This document shows positions 17,595 through 26,826 of a stretch of DNA of 64,000 bases, in pieces. Under the pieces are notes generated by a model. The model did not search any database. It was not told the DNA's origin and saw nothing but the letters and a program-made list of their open reading frames with translations. A program made the position numbers and the translations under genes. Within the stretch, counting starts at the first letter, position 1, and the number at the start of each line of letters is the position of its first letter. The stretch is from JAHEZL01 sp049430665 (GTDB taxonomy: Bacteria; Bacteroidota; Bacteroidia; Flavobacteriales_C; GCA-002722245), in the NCBI GenBank assembly GCA_049430665.1, contig JBMTCG010000001.1, positions 1 through 64,000 on the forward strand, given 5' to 3'.

Positions 17595-20500
17595 TTAATT
17601 AGCTGCTGTAATGAATTGAATTTTGTAAACCGATTGATTGTATTGATGAAGTGTATTTAAATACGCACTTTGAATTTGCAATACCTGCATTAAGTTTTGT
17701 GAATGTTCGAAATAGCCTATTTCTCCTGCTTTAAATGCCTTTTGTGATTGTTGAGCAATTAAGCGACTTTGTGGCAATTGCGCTATTTCATAATAACTTA
17801 AAGTATTCTTCCATTTAAGGTATTCTTGAAGCATTTGTTGGTACTCGCCTTCTATTGCATTTTGTTGCGCTTGCAAATTACTTTCGGCAATTTCTTCGTT
17901 GATTTTTGCAGCGCTTGTTTTGGCAGTTTGAGGTACAAACCACAACGGAATACTTAAGCCCACCTGAACACCTTGAAACCGATTGGCAGATGTGGCAAAA
18001 CCATTGTCTACAGGGGTTCCTATAAGTGTTTGATTGAAATAACCCAAGGTAATATCGGGCAACATTTTATTCATTTCCACCTTTTTGGCTGCTTCGGCGA
18101 TTTCAATTTGTTGCTCAAAATATTTCACCCGTGGATTGTTGGCACAACCACTATCGCCACTTAAAATTAAATCTACTTTTTTGAAATCATTTTGTGGTAT
18201 AGAAAAAACAACATTGCTGTTCATTAAAGTGCGCAAATGAGTGAAATAAATTTCAATATCACTTTTGTTTTGAAACAAAGTATTGCGCACTTCTTGCAAA
18301 CGACTTTCGGCGCTCATTTTTTCGAGTAAAGTACTTTCACCATTACCAAATCGAAGTGCTGCAACCCTTGCAAATTCAGTAAATGCAGAATCTTGTTGCA
18401 GCAACAATACTTGATAAGCGTGTAGAAATTGTAAATGCGTGTACACTGATTTAACATTGAACAGCAATTCATTTTTGGTGATGGCAGCACTCCATTCGCT
18501 TCCTTTAATTTGAGCGTTGTGATAAGCGATATTAGTCGAAAATAAAGTGGGGAAAGGGATGGTCTGACTCACCGTAAAATTATTGTCGCTAGTGATGTTA
18601 CTATTGTATTGTCCGTACAACAGCGTTACATCTGTTTTACCAATATCGGTAGAAGTTTGCTTCAGTTTTTGTTGCCATTCCACCTCTTGCATTTTAGCTT
18701 TTAACGACGGATTATTCTTCATTGCTTCTTGCATACATTGCTCTAAAGAATACACTGAAACATCTTGCGCCTGTGCAGAACTTAAAGCAAAAAACAGCAA
18801 TACAATTACTACAGCACTTACATTTATTTTTTTTGTTTTCATACCTTTTTCAAAATAAATATATAGTAAAGGCAACACAATTAAAGTAAGCAATGTTGCG
18901 CTAATTAAACCTCCTATAACCACCGTAGCCAAAGGCTTTTGCACCTCACCTCCTGCGCCAGAAGAAATCGCCATTGGAATGAATCCGAGAGAAGCCACCA
19001 TGGCTGTCATCAAAACGGGACGCAAACGAATTCTTGTTCCTTTTAAAACAATTTCATGCACATCGGTCATTCCACTTTTTTTCAAACGGTTGAATTCACC
19101 AATTAAAACAATACCGTTTAACACCGCCACGCCAAACAACGCAATAAAACCAACACCTGCCGAAATACTAAAAGGCATATCGCGCAGCAAAAGCGCAAAC
19201 ACACCACCAATAGCAGAAAGTGGAATGGCAGTAAAAATTAAAATACTTTGTTTGAATGAATGGAAAGTAAAGTATAACAATAGTAAAATTAGCAATAATG
19301 CGATTGGCACCGCTACCGAAAGACGTTGTTTGGCTTCCACCAAATTTTCAAACTGTCCGCCATACGTTACATAATACCCAGCAGGCATTTTAACATTGCT
19401 TTTTATCTTTTGCTCTACTTCTTTAACAATACTTTCCACATCTCTTCCACGAACATTAAAGCCAATGGTTAAAAGGCGTTTGGCATCTTCACGTTGAATT
19501 TGATTGGGTCCCAATTCCACCTTTACATCGGCCACCTGATTCAAAGGCAAATGCGTTCCGTTGGGTGCAGTGATGAAAAGATTTTGCACATCTTCCACAC
19601 TTTTGCGATTGCTTTTATCGAGGCGCAAAACCAAATCGAAACGCTTTTCACCTTCGTACACAATGCCCGCTGCTTGTCCGGCAAATGCTGTTTGCACCAA
19701 CGTATTAATATCTTCGATGTTCAAGCCAAACTGCGCCATTTTTTCGCGATGGTAACGAATCACAATTTGCGGTAAGCCCGAAACTTCCTCTACATATAAA
19801 TCTTGGGCACCTTCAGTAGATTGCACTTGCTTACTTACTTTTTTTGCAATTTGCGTGAGCTGCTGTAAATCTTCACCAAATATTTTAATGGCAACATCTT
19901 GTCGGGCACCACTCATCAACTCATTAAAACGCATTTGAATGGGCTGTTGAAAGCCGAAAGTAACTCCGGGAATAGCTTCTAAAGCCTCAGCCATTTTTTC
20001 TGCCAATTCTTCGCGCGTTTCTGCTGAAGTCCATTCGTCTTTATCTTTTAAAATAATCATTAAATCACAAGCTTCAATAGGCATTGGGTCGGTAGGAATT
20101 TCACTGCTACCAATCTTTGCCACCACCGATTTTACTTCGGGAAATTGCGCTTTCAAAATCGCACCAGCTTTGGTAGAAGCCTCAATGGTTTTTTCCATGG
20201 AGCTTCCTGTTAAAACGCGCGTTTCTACCGCAAAATCACCTTCTTCTAAAGTAGGCATGAATTCGCCACCCATACTGGAGAACAGAGTGAGCGTGAGGAT
20301 GAAGAGAGCGAGGGTTATGCTTAAAACCAGTTTCTTTTTTTGCAATGCTGTATGTAAAAAAGGAGTATAAATTCGCTGAAAAAAATCCATCATTTTATCT
20401 GATATGGTTCGCTTGGAAGAAACTCGTTTGCTTAAAAACAAAGCAGAAACCATTGGCACATAGGTAAGCGACAAAATAAAAGCACCCAAGATGGCGAAAG

Positions 20501-21941
20501 ACACTGTTTGTGCCATGGGTCCGAACATTTTTCCTTCAATGCCCGATAACGCTAAAATTGGGAGATAAACTATCAAAATAATTATTTCTCCAAAGGCGGC
20601 ACTGCTTCTTATTTTTTTAGCAGAATCGTACACTTCAATATCCATTTCATTTTGAGATAATCTTTCGCCTTTTCTTTTCATTAAATGATGCAAAGTAGCC
20701 TCCACAATAATCACTGCGCCATCTACAATTAATCCGAAATCAATCGCTCCCAAACTCATTAAATTTCCCGATACGCCAAACAAATGCATCATAGAAATGG
20801 CAAACAACATCGCCAATGGAATCACCGATGCTACAATCATTCCTGCACGAAAATTTCCTAAGAAAAGAACCAATACAAAAATGACGATGAGCGCACCTTC
20901 CAACAAGTTTTTTTGCACAGTGCCAATGGCTCTATCTACCAAGCGACTCCTATCTAAAAAGGGCTCTATCACCAGACCTTCGGGCAATGTTTTTTCAATT
21001 TGCGCAACACGTGTTTTTACATTTTCAATTACCTTATTAGAATTTTCGCCTTTCAGCATCATCACTATGGCACCTACCACTTCACCTTTGTCGTCGTAGG
21101 TCATTGCACCAAATCTATTGGCGTGTCCGTATTGCACTTTCGCCACATCGCGCAACAGCACAGGGATTCCTTGTGAGGTGTTTTTAATAACGATGGCTTC
21201 AATATCTTGAATAGAAGAAATTAATCCTTCACTTCTAATGAAATAAGCGTTGGGATTTTTCTCAATATAGGCGCCTCCTGTATTTTGATTGTTCTTTTGC
21301 AAAGCGGTAAATACTTCATTGATGGAAATATCCATGCTTAACAATTTAGAAGGCTCTAAAGCGATTTCGTATTGCTTCACAAAACCACCAAAACTACTAA
21401 CATCGGCAACACCTTGCACGCCCAATAACTGTCGGCGCACTATCCAATCTTGTATACTGCGCAATTCAGTAGCATCATACTTTTTTTCATAGCCTTTTTT
21501 AGCGTGTAAAGTATATTGATAAATTTCACCCAAACCAGTTGTAACAGGAGCCAATTCGGGATTACCAACACCTGGTGGAATTTTACTTTTTGCTTCGGCT
21601 AATCGTTCAGAAATTTGCTGCCTTGCCCAATAAATATCTGTTTTATCTTTAAATACAATGGTGACTATAGATAAACCAAATCTTGAAATAGAACGCACTT
21701 CCAAAATACTAGGAATAGTTGCCATGGTTTGCTCTACTGGAAAAGTAACCAAACGTTCAATTTCTTGTGCGGCTAGCGACGGACTCACCGTAATAATTTG
21801 TGCCTGATTGTTAGTGATGTCGGGCACAGCATCAATTGGCAATTGTGTTAAGGAATAGGTTCCCCAAACAATTAAGCCCAAAGTAAACAAGCCTACTACA
21901 AGCTTATTATGAATAGAAAATGCTATAATTTTATCTAGCAT
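17595..21941 (-). CDS. Heavy-metal efflux RND pump fused to a TolC-type outer-membrane factor
   Basis: 1448 residues in one uninterrupted frame. Residues 1 to about 1045 are a CzcA/CusA-type RND pump with twelve membrane helices. TM4 carries DFGLIVDGAVIIVEA, the D...D...E proton-relay pattern of CzcA-like (divalent metal) pumps rather than the single-Asp CusA pattern. A signal-like hydrophobic stretch follows (about 1048-1066, ending SAQAQ), then about 380 residues of OEP/TolC repeats starting YSLEQCMQEAMKNNPSLKA. Such fusions are known in Bacteroidota annotations. The signal-like segment could act as a thirteenth helix or be cleaved to release the outer-membrane factor. It is co-transcribed with the adaptor. 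Confidence 0.92.
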   Translation of the reverse strand: MLDKIIAFSIHNKLVVGLFTLGLIVWGTYSLTQLPIDAVPDITNNQAQIITVSPSLAAQEIERLVTFPVEQTMATIPSILEVRSISRFGLSIVTIVFKDKTDIYWARQQISERLAEAKSKIPPGVGNPELAPVTTGLGEIYQYTLHAKKGYEKKYDATELRSIQDWIVRRQLLGVQGVADVSSFGGFVKQYEIALEPSKLLSMDISINEVFTALQKNNQNTGGAYIEKNPNAYFIRSEGLISSIQDIEAIVIKNTSQGIPVLLRDVAKVQYGHANRFGAMTYDDKGEVVGAIVMMLKGENSNKVIENVKTRVAQIEKTLPEGLVIEPFLDRSRLVDRAIGTVQKNLLEGALIVIFVLVLFLGNFRAGMIVASVIPLAMLFAISMMHLFGVSGNLMSLGAIDFGLIVDGAVIIVEATLHHLMKRKGERLSQNEMDIEVYDSAKKIRSSAAFGEIIILIVYLPILALSGIEGKMFGPMAQTVSFAILGAFILSLTYVPMVSALFLSKRVSSKRTISDKMMDFFQRIYTPFLHTALQKKKLVLSITLALFILTLTLFSSMGGEFMPTLEEGDFAVETRVLTGSSMEKTIEASTKAGAILKAQFPEVKSVVAKIGSSEIPTDPMPIEACDLMIILKDKDEWTSAETREELAEKMAEALEAIPGVTFGFQQPIQMRFNELMSGARQDVAIKIFGEDLQQLTQIAKKVSKQVQSTEGAQDLYVEEVSGLPQIVIRYHREKMAQFGLNIEDINTLVQTAFAGQAAGIVYEGEKRFDLVLRLDKSNRKSVEDVQNLFITAPNGTHLPLNQVADVKVELGPNQIQREDAKRLLTIGFNVRGRDVESIVKEVEQKIKSNVKMPAGYYVTYGGQFENLVEAKQRLSVAVPIALLLILLLLYFTFHSFKQSILIFTAIPLSAIGGVFALLLRDMPFSISAGVGFIALFGVAVLNGIVLIGEFNRLKKSGMTDVHEIVLKGTRIRLRPVLMTAMVASLGFIPMAISSGAGGEVQKPLATVVIGGLISATLLTLIVLPLLYIYFEKGMKTKKINVSAVVIVLLFFALSSAQAQDVSVYSLEQCMQEAMKNNPSLKAKMQEVEWQQKLKQTSTDIGKTDVTLLYGQYNSNITSDNNFTVSQTIPFPTLFSTNIAYHNAQIKGSEWSAAITKNELLFNVKSVYTHLQFLHAYQVLLLQQDSAFTEFARVAALRFGNGESTLLEKMSAESRLQEVRNTLFQNKSDIEIYFTHLRTLMNSNVVFSIPQNDFKKVDLILSGDSGCANNPRVKYFEQQIEIAEAAKKVEMNKMLPDITLGYFNQTLIGTPVDNGFATSANRFQGVQVGLSIPLWFVPQTAKTSAAKINEEIAESNLQAQQNAIEGEYQQMLQEYLKWKNTLSYYEIAQLPQSRLIAQQSQKAFKAGEIGYFEHSQNLMQVLQIQSAYLNTLHQYNQSVYKIQFITAAN

Positions 21942-21988
21942 AAAATGAATTTTTTGTGATGAAATGAAAAATAGAAATGAAAAATAGA

Positions 21989-22369
21989 CTACGCTATTTT
22001 AGGCGGCTGCCAAACAGTACCATTGAAAGAAGAAATAAATTTTTCTTGAAATAAAATAACTTTACTTTCTTCGGCAATCGTATTCTGAAAAACAATAACA
22101 CTCGTATTGTTCAATATTAAAGTGCTCATAGGGTTTACATGTTCTTTACCCTGAAAAGGAAGACAGCCCTTATCTTTGTGCGTATCGTGGTGTGAATTTT
22201 CTGTGCCGTTGTAATGCTCTTTTAAAAAATCGAGTAAAGAAATTTCTTTTGATTGTGATGCATGTTCAACATAGTGAGAAAACAAGTGAGGCACCTTAAA
22301 AAGCTCATGCATTTCTGTTCCCGAAAACAAAAATGAAAATAAAAATACGATGGCTATATGTCTTTGCAT
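21989..22369 (-). CDS. Small His-rich secreted protein of the metal-efflux operon
   Basis: 126 residues from the ATG at 22369 (MQRHIAIVFLFSFLFSG). The N-terminus is a probable signal peptide. The mature part is rich in His, Glu and a Cys (HELFKVPHLFSHYVEH, NSHHDTHKDKGC), which suits metal binding in the periplasm. It is the first gene of the unit with czcA-tolC (47 bp gap) and czcB. I do not recognise a named family. The longer open frame to 22504 lacks sense as a secreted protein. Confidence 0.65.
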   Translation of the reverse strand: MQRHIAIVFLFSFLFSGTEMHELFKVPHLFSHYVEHASQSKEISLLDFLKEHYNGTENSHHDTHKDKGCLPFQGKEHVNPMSTLILNNTSVIVFQNTIAEESKVILFQEKFISSFNGTVWQPPKIA

Positions 22370-22481
22370 CACTGATAAAAGTATAAAAAAATATAGTTGC
22401 TTACACCTATTTTTTAACGATAAAGGTTTTATAGCGTAATTATGGCCAAGGGGACAAGTTGTTAAACTTAATTTGTGAGGT

Positions 22482-23501
22482 ATGGAAACGCGAGGGAAAA
22501 TCATTTTAATTTCATTATTTATTCTGACAATCTTTTTTACCGGCTGTAAAAAAGGTGAATTTTTCGAAACTAAAAAGGAATCGATAAATCAATCTCACTA
22601 TGATAACTTCAAAAAAGAGAAGAAAGAAAAACTGAAAAATCAAAGTACCGATGTAGGTTGTACCGCTAACGAAAACGAAAGCTATCAAGGGCATGGTAGA
22701 AAAATTACCATATGTCATAACGGACACATGATTACTATCTCTGTGAATGCGGTGTTGAAACACTTTAACAATCACAGTGCAGATAGATTGTTTACTTGCG
22801 AAGGAGAAAATTCTGTGGCTTATTCCGATATAGAATGTACTTTGAAACACATTATGGCTGTTAAGAACCTGAATCCGAATTCACGACATTCACTACAAAG
22901 AGCATTTAACGTATGGATTGACGAATATTTCTTAGCTGGAAGATGGCCTGCTGATAAAGTAAGTTGTGATGGAACTCCCGACCCAGGAACTGGAACTGGT
23001 GGTGAAACAACTGACCCTGGTACAGGCACAGGTGGTGGAACAACTGACCCTGGTACTGGCGGTGGAACTACAGATACAACTACAACAGGCGGTGGAACTA
23101 CCGACCCAGGTACAGGAACTGACAGTGGCACAGGAACTGATGGCGGCACAACTACAGATACAACACCTGCTGAACCTACCATGCCTGTATGTCACAACGG
23201 TGCTATATTGAATGAAGATTATTTAACGGCTTATGTGTATGCACAAGAAGGAGATTTATTAATTGCATGTGAGTATGCAGCTGGAGCCGTTTCATTTTAT
23301 GATATTGAAGGTCCGTTATTAGACATTATTTACGACTACGGTTTAGATTCAACCGCGCCGGATGTAATGTTTCAGGCCTTTGTAATATGGTATGAAGATT
23401 ATTACTTAACTGGCAATTGGCCTCTTGATGGCGGTGGTGGTGGTGCTGGCGACGGAGGATCGGGTACAGGTAGTGATGGCGAAGTAATTATTAGCAACTA
23501 A
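22482..23501 (+). CDS. Two-module Thr/Gly-linker surface lipoprotein
   Basis: 339 residues. The signal peptide ends in the lipobox FFTGC (Cys22). Two related modules of about 82 residues lie at about 75-157 and 235-316. Each begins with ICHNG or VCHNG, has a second Cys followed by Glu (FTCE, IACE), then a helix ending FNVWIDEYFLAGRWP or FVIWYEDYYLTGNWP. They are separated by a low-complexity linker (about 165-230) of repeated TDPGTG, GTGGGTT and TDTT units, and the tail is Gly-rich. Module 1 resembles the short CH..HTISV-type motif found in many bacterial surface proteins. Function unknown; a display or binding role is a guess. It is divergent from the metal-efflux operon. Confidence 0.8.
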   Translation: METRGKIILISLFILTIFFTGCKKGEFFETKKESINQSHYDNFKKEKKEKLKNQSTDVGCTANENESYQGHGRKITICHNGHMITISVNAVLKHFNNHSADRLFTCEGENSVAYSDIECTLKHIMAVKNLNPNSRHSLQRAFNVWIDEYFLAGRWPADKVSCDGTPDPGTGTGGETTDPGTGTGGGTTDPGTGGGTTDTTTTGGGTTDPGTGTDSGTGTDGGTTTDTTPAEPTMPVCHNGAILNEDYLTAYVYAQEGDLLIACEYAAGAVSFYDIEGPLLDIIYDYGLDSTAPDVMFQAFVIWYEDYYLTGNWPLDGGGGGAGDGGSGTGSDGEVIISN

Positions 23502-23523
23502 AAAAGAAAACATAAATAGAAAA

Positions 23524-23552
23524 AACCTCCGTCGGTTGACGGAGGTTTTTTT
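23524..23552 (+). terminator. Intrinsic terminator after the two-module lipoprotein
   Basis: Ten-bp stem AACCTCCGTC / GACGGAGGTT with a GGTT loop and a following T-run, 22 nt after the stop codon. Confidence 0.92.
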
Positions 23553-23681
23553 GTTTGTAACTATTGATTTTACTGTATATTCGAAAGAAAATATTTTTTT
23601 ATTTTTTGTAACTGAGTAGTGTAAAGAACGTATTTATTAGGGAGGGGATTTTAGTTATTAACTAAAGAAGAGGAGGGTGAT

Positions 23682-25082
23682 ATGTGCTGGAAAAATTTAA
23701 CTCTAGGAGTATTGGCTATTTTCTATATGAATGTTGGCCAATCACAATCAATCAGTTTAATTTCGGGAAGCTATAGTGCTGCAACTGCAACAGGAAGTGG
23801 CGCTGGCGGTAACGCAAGTTTAAGCTATACGGTACCTGCAGGTAGCGACAGATTATTGGTGTTTGCCATGGCCATAGAACGAGATCACAAACCCAATCCT
23901 ACGGGCGACAACTGGGCCAATCCGGCGGTATAGGGAGGAAGTGCAACAACAGTAACTTTTGGTGGGGTGGCAATGACATTAATAGGTTGGTCTATCGCCT
24001 ATTGGGCCAACGCACCAGTATCTGAAACTACCACCAATATCAGTACAGAATTATTGGTATTTGGTATGCCCGAAGCAAGCATTCCTTCAGGTTCCAATTC
24101 ATTTGCTATTAGCGGAAATTTCAAAAACGGAACCAACGCGGGTGATGAAAGTATTTTCGCGGCAATGACCTTTGAAAATGTATCTACTGCCTCTAATCAG
24201 GCACACAACAGTTGCGGAGCATGTACCACACTTTCAACAAGTGCCGTTGATCCAGTGAATGCCAACAACGCGCTTGTTTCTATTGCCGCCATTGGGAGTC
24301 CGCGAACCTATACAGAAGGCGCTGGCTTCACTGCCATAGGCACTACTACAGTAGCCAATGCCAACGGAACATATACATCTGCATCCTTATCAGAAAAAGA
24401 TGGTTCTGCCATTGGTGCACAATTCATTACTGGCGTTACAGAAACGCAAACAAGTCCGTACACTCTATCAGGTTCTACCAATCTATTTGGCACATCACAA
24501 ATGGTTTTAAGATTAATAGCTACTTCAACATTGCCAGTAGACTTTGTAGGCTTTAGAGCAGAAAAAAATGGAAGTGAAGTATAATTAAATTGGACTACAG
24601 CTTCTGAATTCAACAACGATCATTTTATAGTTAAACGCTCTAAAGATGGTATTGAATTCGATTCTATCACCAGCATAAAAGGTAACGGCTACAAAAACAC
24701 TTTTACGCACTACAGTTATACCGACAAAAAACCAGGAAAAGGCTATTTATACTACCGTTTAAAACAAGTAGATGCAGATGGTAAATTTGCTACTTACGAT
24801 ATTCAAAACGTGTACATGGAAGAACATAGAACCGACATGAAAGTATTTCCAAATCCATGTGTAAATTGTAATTCTTTATCGGTGAATGCACAAATGGAAA
24901 AAGTAAAACAAATCACCATTAGCGATATGTTTGGTAAGGTAATTACACAAGAGCTATTTGTTTCTTACACTCCGGGAAGTGCCATGCGACTGGATTTTCC
25001 GCAAACATTAGAAAAAGGAATGTACAACATCACCGTTCAAACGGAAACAGAGATGAGCACAGAAAAATTGGTGGTGGAATAA
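23682..25082 (+). pseudogene. T9SS-exported surface protein gene with two in-frame nonsense codons
   Basis: One continuous reading frame of 467 codons interrupted only by TAG at 23931-23933 and TAA at 24582-24584; there is no frameshift. A strong Shine-Dalgarno (AGGAGGG) precedes the ATG. The product would have a signal-like N-terminus, a beta-rich domain (about 20-290), the common Bacteroidota segment LNWTTASEFNNDHFIVKRS followed by YYRLKQVDADGKF, and a T9SS type A sorting domain (FPNPC to the C-terminal KLVVE). Both stops sit where Gln or Lys codons would fit. As it stands, translation would end after 83 codons and lose the sorting signal. It is a recent pseudogene unless there is a sequence error or readthrough. 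Confidence 0.8.
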
Positions 25083-25089
25083 AAATAAA

Positions 25090-25117
25090 AAAGCGGTAGA
25101 AAATTCTAGCGCTTTTA
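25090..25117. terminator. Bidirectional terminator between convergent genes
   Basis: A stem of about 12 bp with one mismatch (AAAAGCGGTAGA / TCTAGCGCTTTT) lies in the 38-bp gap between the interrupted T9SS cargo gene and the agmatine deiminase gene. A long T-rich tract follows on the minus strand and a short one on the plus strand. Confidence 0.8.
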
Positions 25118-25120
25118 GTT

Positions 25121-26146
25121 CTATAATTCTGGATACTGCATCGTAATGCAATGTATGGAACCATGTTGTTGAATCAATACAACACTATCAATTGGAATAA
25201 TTTCCTTATTGGGAAAAATAGATTGCATAATCTTCACTGCTTCAGCATCTTTACTTGAATTGTAAATAGGAAAAAGAACAGCGCCGTTCATAATTAAGAA
25301 GTTCGCATAGGTAGCAGGAATGCGCATCCCATCGCTATCAAAAGCAGCATCAGCCATTGGAAGAGCCACCAAGCGATAAGGTTTACCATTCACATCGGTA
25401 CAATTTTTCAACTCTTCTTCCATCAATTTTAATTCATTGAAATGCTCATCTTTTTCATCGTCGCATTTCACGTAAGCGATGGTGTGTTCATCGCAAAAAC
25501 GAGCTAAAGTATCTATATGACTGTCTGTATCGTCACCTGCCAAATAACCATGTTCTATCCACAAAACTTTCTCCACATGAAGCAACTCCTTCAGCAATAA
25601 TTCAATGGCTTCTTTGTTCAATTCAGGATTGCGATTGATCTCTAACAAACATTGTGTGGTAGTCATTAAAACTCCTCTTCCATCAGCTTCCAAAGAACCC
25701 CCTTCCATCACAATATGATTCAAATCTTTTATTCCCCAGTGCGCAGGAAAAACATTTTTATCGAATAAGCTTTTTGTGATTTTTGTGTCATGTTCAGCAG
25801 CATACTTTTTACCCCAACCATTGAATTGAAAATCGAGAATTAAAGGTTTACCATCTTGCATGATAGTGATTCCGCCATGGTCACGAGCCCAAGTATCGTT
25901 CACTGCACAATCGTAAATAATAATATTTTCTAAATTGCAATGTTGAATGGCCTCCTTAACTTCTTCTACATTTTGTGCCGCAATAATTAATTTCTGGCGC
26001 TTAGAAATTTCGTAAGCTATCTTTTGATAACACACCGTTACATCATCCCAAATATCAGCCCAGTCAGTATTTTTATGAGGCCACGTTAATTGTATAGCAC
26101 TTTGTTTGTGCCACTCGGGAGGAAAGAAATTCTTTTTGTTTTGCAT
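25121..26146 (-). CDS. aguA: Agmatine deiminase / peptidyl-arginine deiminase family protein
   Basis: 341 residues, normal length. Guanidino-group-modifying enzyme motifs are all visible: WARDHGGITI, EGGSLEADGRGVLMTT, the His/Asp site WIEHGYLAGDDTDSHIDT, and the nucleophilic Cys near the C-terminus in GSIHCITMQYPE. The family converts agmatine to N-carbamoylputrescine plus ammonia in polyamine synthesis. A Porphyromonas-type peptidyl-arginine deiminase would carry a signal peptide, which this lacks, so a cytosolic agmatine deiminase is favoured. The partner N-carbamoylputrescine amidase (aguB) is not adjacent. Confidence 0.92.
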   Translation of the reverse strand: MQNKKNFFPPEWHKQSAIQLTWPHKNTDWADIWDDVTVCYQKIAYEISKRQKLIIAAQNVEEVKEAIQHCNLENIIIYDCAVNDTWARDHGGITIMQDGKPLILDFQFNGWGKKYAAEHDTKITKSLFDKNVFPAHWGIKDLNHIVMEGGSLEADGRGVLMTTTQCLLEINRNPELNKEAIELLLKELLHVEKVLWIEHGYLAGDDTDSHIDTLARFCDEHTIAYVKCDDEKDEHFNELKLMEEELKNCTDVNGKPYRLVALPMADAAFDSDGMRIPATYANFLIMNGAVLFPIYNSSKDAEAVKIMQSIFPNKEIIPIDSVVLIQQHGSIHCITMQYPEL

Positions 26147-26173
26147 GGGGTAAAAATAGGGAAATGATTTTTA

Positions 26174-26716
26174 CTATTTAGGTTCAATATTAGTATCGCC
26201 CATGATTATAGTATCCACTTTAGTTACTTTTTTTGGCTCAATGTAAATCGGTTTCCCTAATGTTGGAACAGGTGCAACTGTATCTCCTGTTATTTGCGAT
26301 GCTTTGCTACTTTCGCATTTTACTGAATCGACAGAAGAATTACTTCCCTTTGGAGGCAAAGGCTCACCAGTTGTTTTAGAAGCACACCCCACCAAAAACA
26401 TCGAAAACCCCACTACACCCAACGCTAATTTCCCAAAAACGGGAACTCTAAAATTATTTTCTATTTTATTTTGAATGTTCATCAACCATTGATGAAATTT
26501 AGGAATGTGTTTTTCTACTTGTGAGGTTTTAAAATGTCCGCAAACCTTCTCTCCTTGTTTCGCTTCAAAAAATGATTTTATTTCTTGCGGTTCCATCACT
26601 GTAAAATCAACTACAGTTTTTTCGCAAACGCAACAATGTTTTCCCTTCTCGTTTGGCGACATTTTATCCCAGTCTTCGTGACAAGGTTTAGGGATGGTAA
26701 TTTTAAAATCTTGCAT
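26174..26716 (-). CDS. Cys-rich N-terminal domain protein with membrane segment
   Basis: 180 residues from the ATG at 26716 (MQDFKITIPKPCHEDWDKM). The first 65 residues carry a conserved-looking Cys/His set (CHEDW, HCCVCEKTVVDFT, KVCGHF), resembling a zinc-ribbon-like domain that I recall in many Bacteroidota proteins. A single hydrophobic segment at about 96-112 (LALGVVGFSMFLVGCAS) could be a membrane anchor, followed by a Pro/Lys/Ser-rich tail. Function unknown. The arrangement suggests a small cytoplasmic metal-binding head with a periplasmic tail. Confidence 0.7.
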   Translation of the reverse strand: MQDFKITIPKPCHEDWDKMSPNEKGKHCCVCEKTVVDFTVMEPQEIKSFFEAKQGEKVCGHFKTSQVEKHIPKFHQWLMNIQNKIENNFRVPVFGKLALGVVGFSMFLVGCASKTTGEPLPPKGSNSSVDSVKCESSKASQITGDTVAPVPTLGKPIYIEPKKVTKVDTIIMGDTNIEPK

Positions 26717-26780
26717 ACTTTTTTGTTTATCCAACGAGAGCAAGATATTAATATTTCGCAAAAAAGTAAAGAATCAAAAA

Positions 26781-26806
26781 AGCAGAGCAATGAAAGTTGC
26801 TCTGCT
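26781..26806 (-). terminator. Intrinsic terminator of the LpoB/CsgG-like gene
   Basis: On the minus strand a perfect 10-bp stem AGCAGAGCAA / TTGCTCTGCT with a 6-nt loop is followed by TTTTTGATTC. It lies 20 nt after the stop of the 26827-27933 gene and ahead of the downstream Cys-rich gene. Confidence 0.88.
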
Positions 26807-26826
26807 TCATATAAATTTGATCTAAT

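Noticed and set aside
22970..23170. CRISPR-like short repeats
   Set aside because: The repeats are imperfect, of variable spacing, and encode the Thr/Gly linker of a surface protein; no cas gene is present anywhere in the window.
22966..23211. Alternative-frame ORFs over the TDPGTG linker, on both strands
   Set aside because: They are low-complexity shadows of the repeated DNA; only the lipoprotein frame has a signal peptide and paired modules.
23931..23933. Selenocysteine or pyrrolysine insertion at internal stops
   Set aside because: None of the five internal stops is TGA, no SECIS-like hairpin follows them, and pyrrolysine (TAG only) would not explain the TAA codons.
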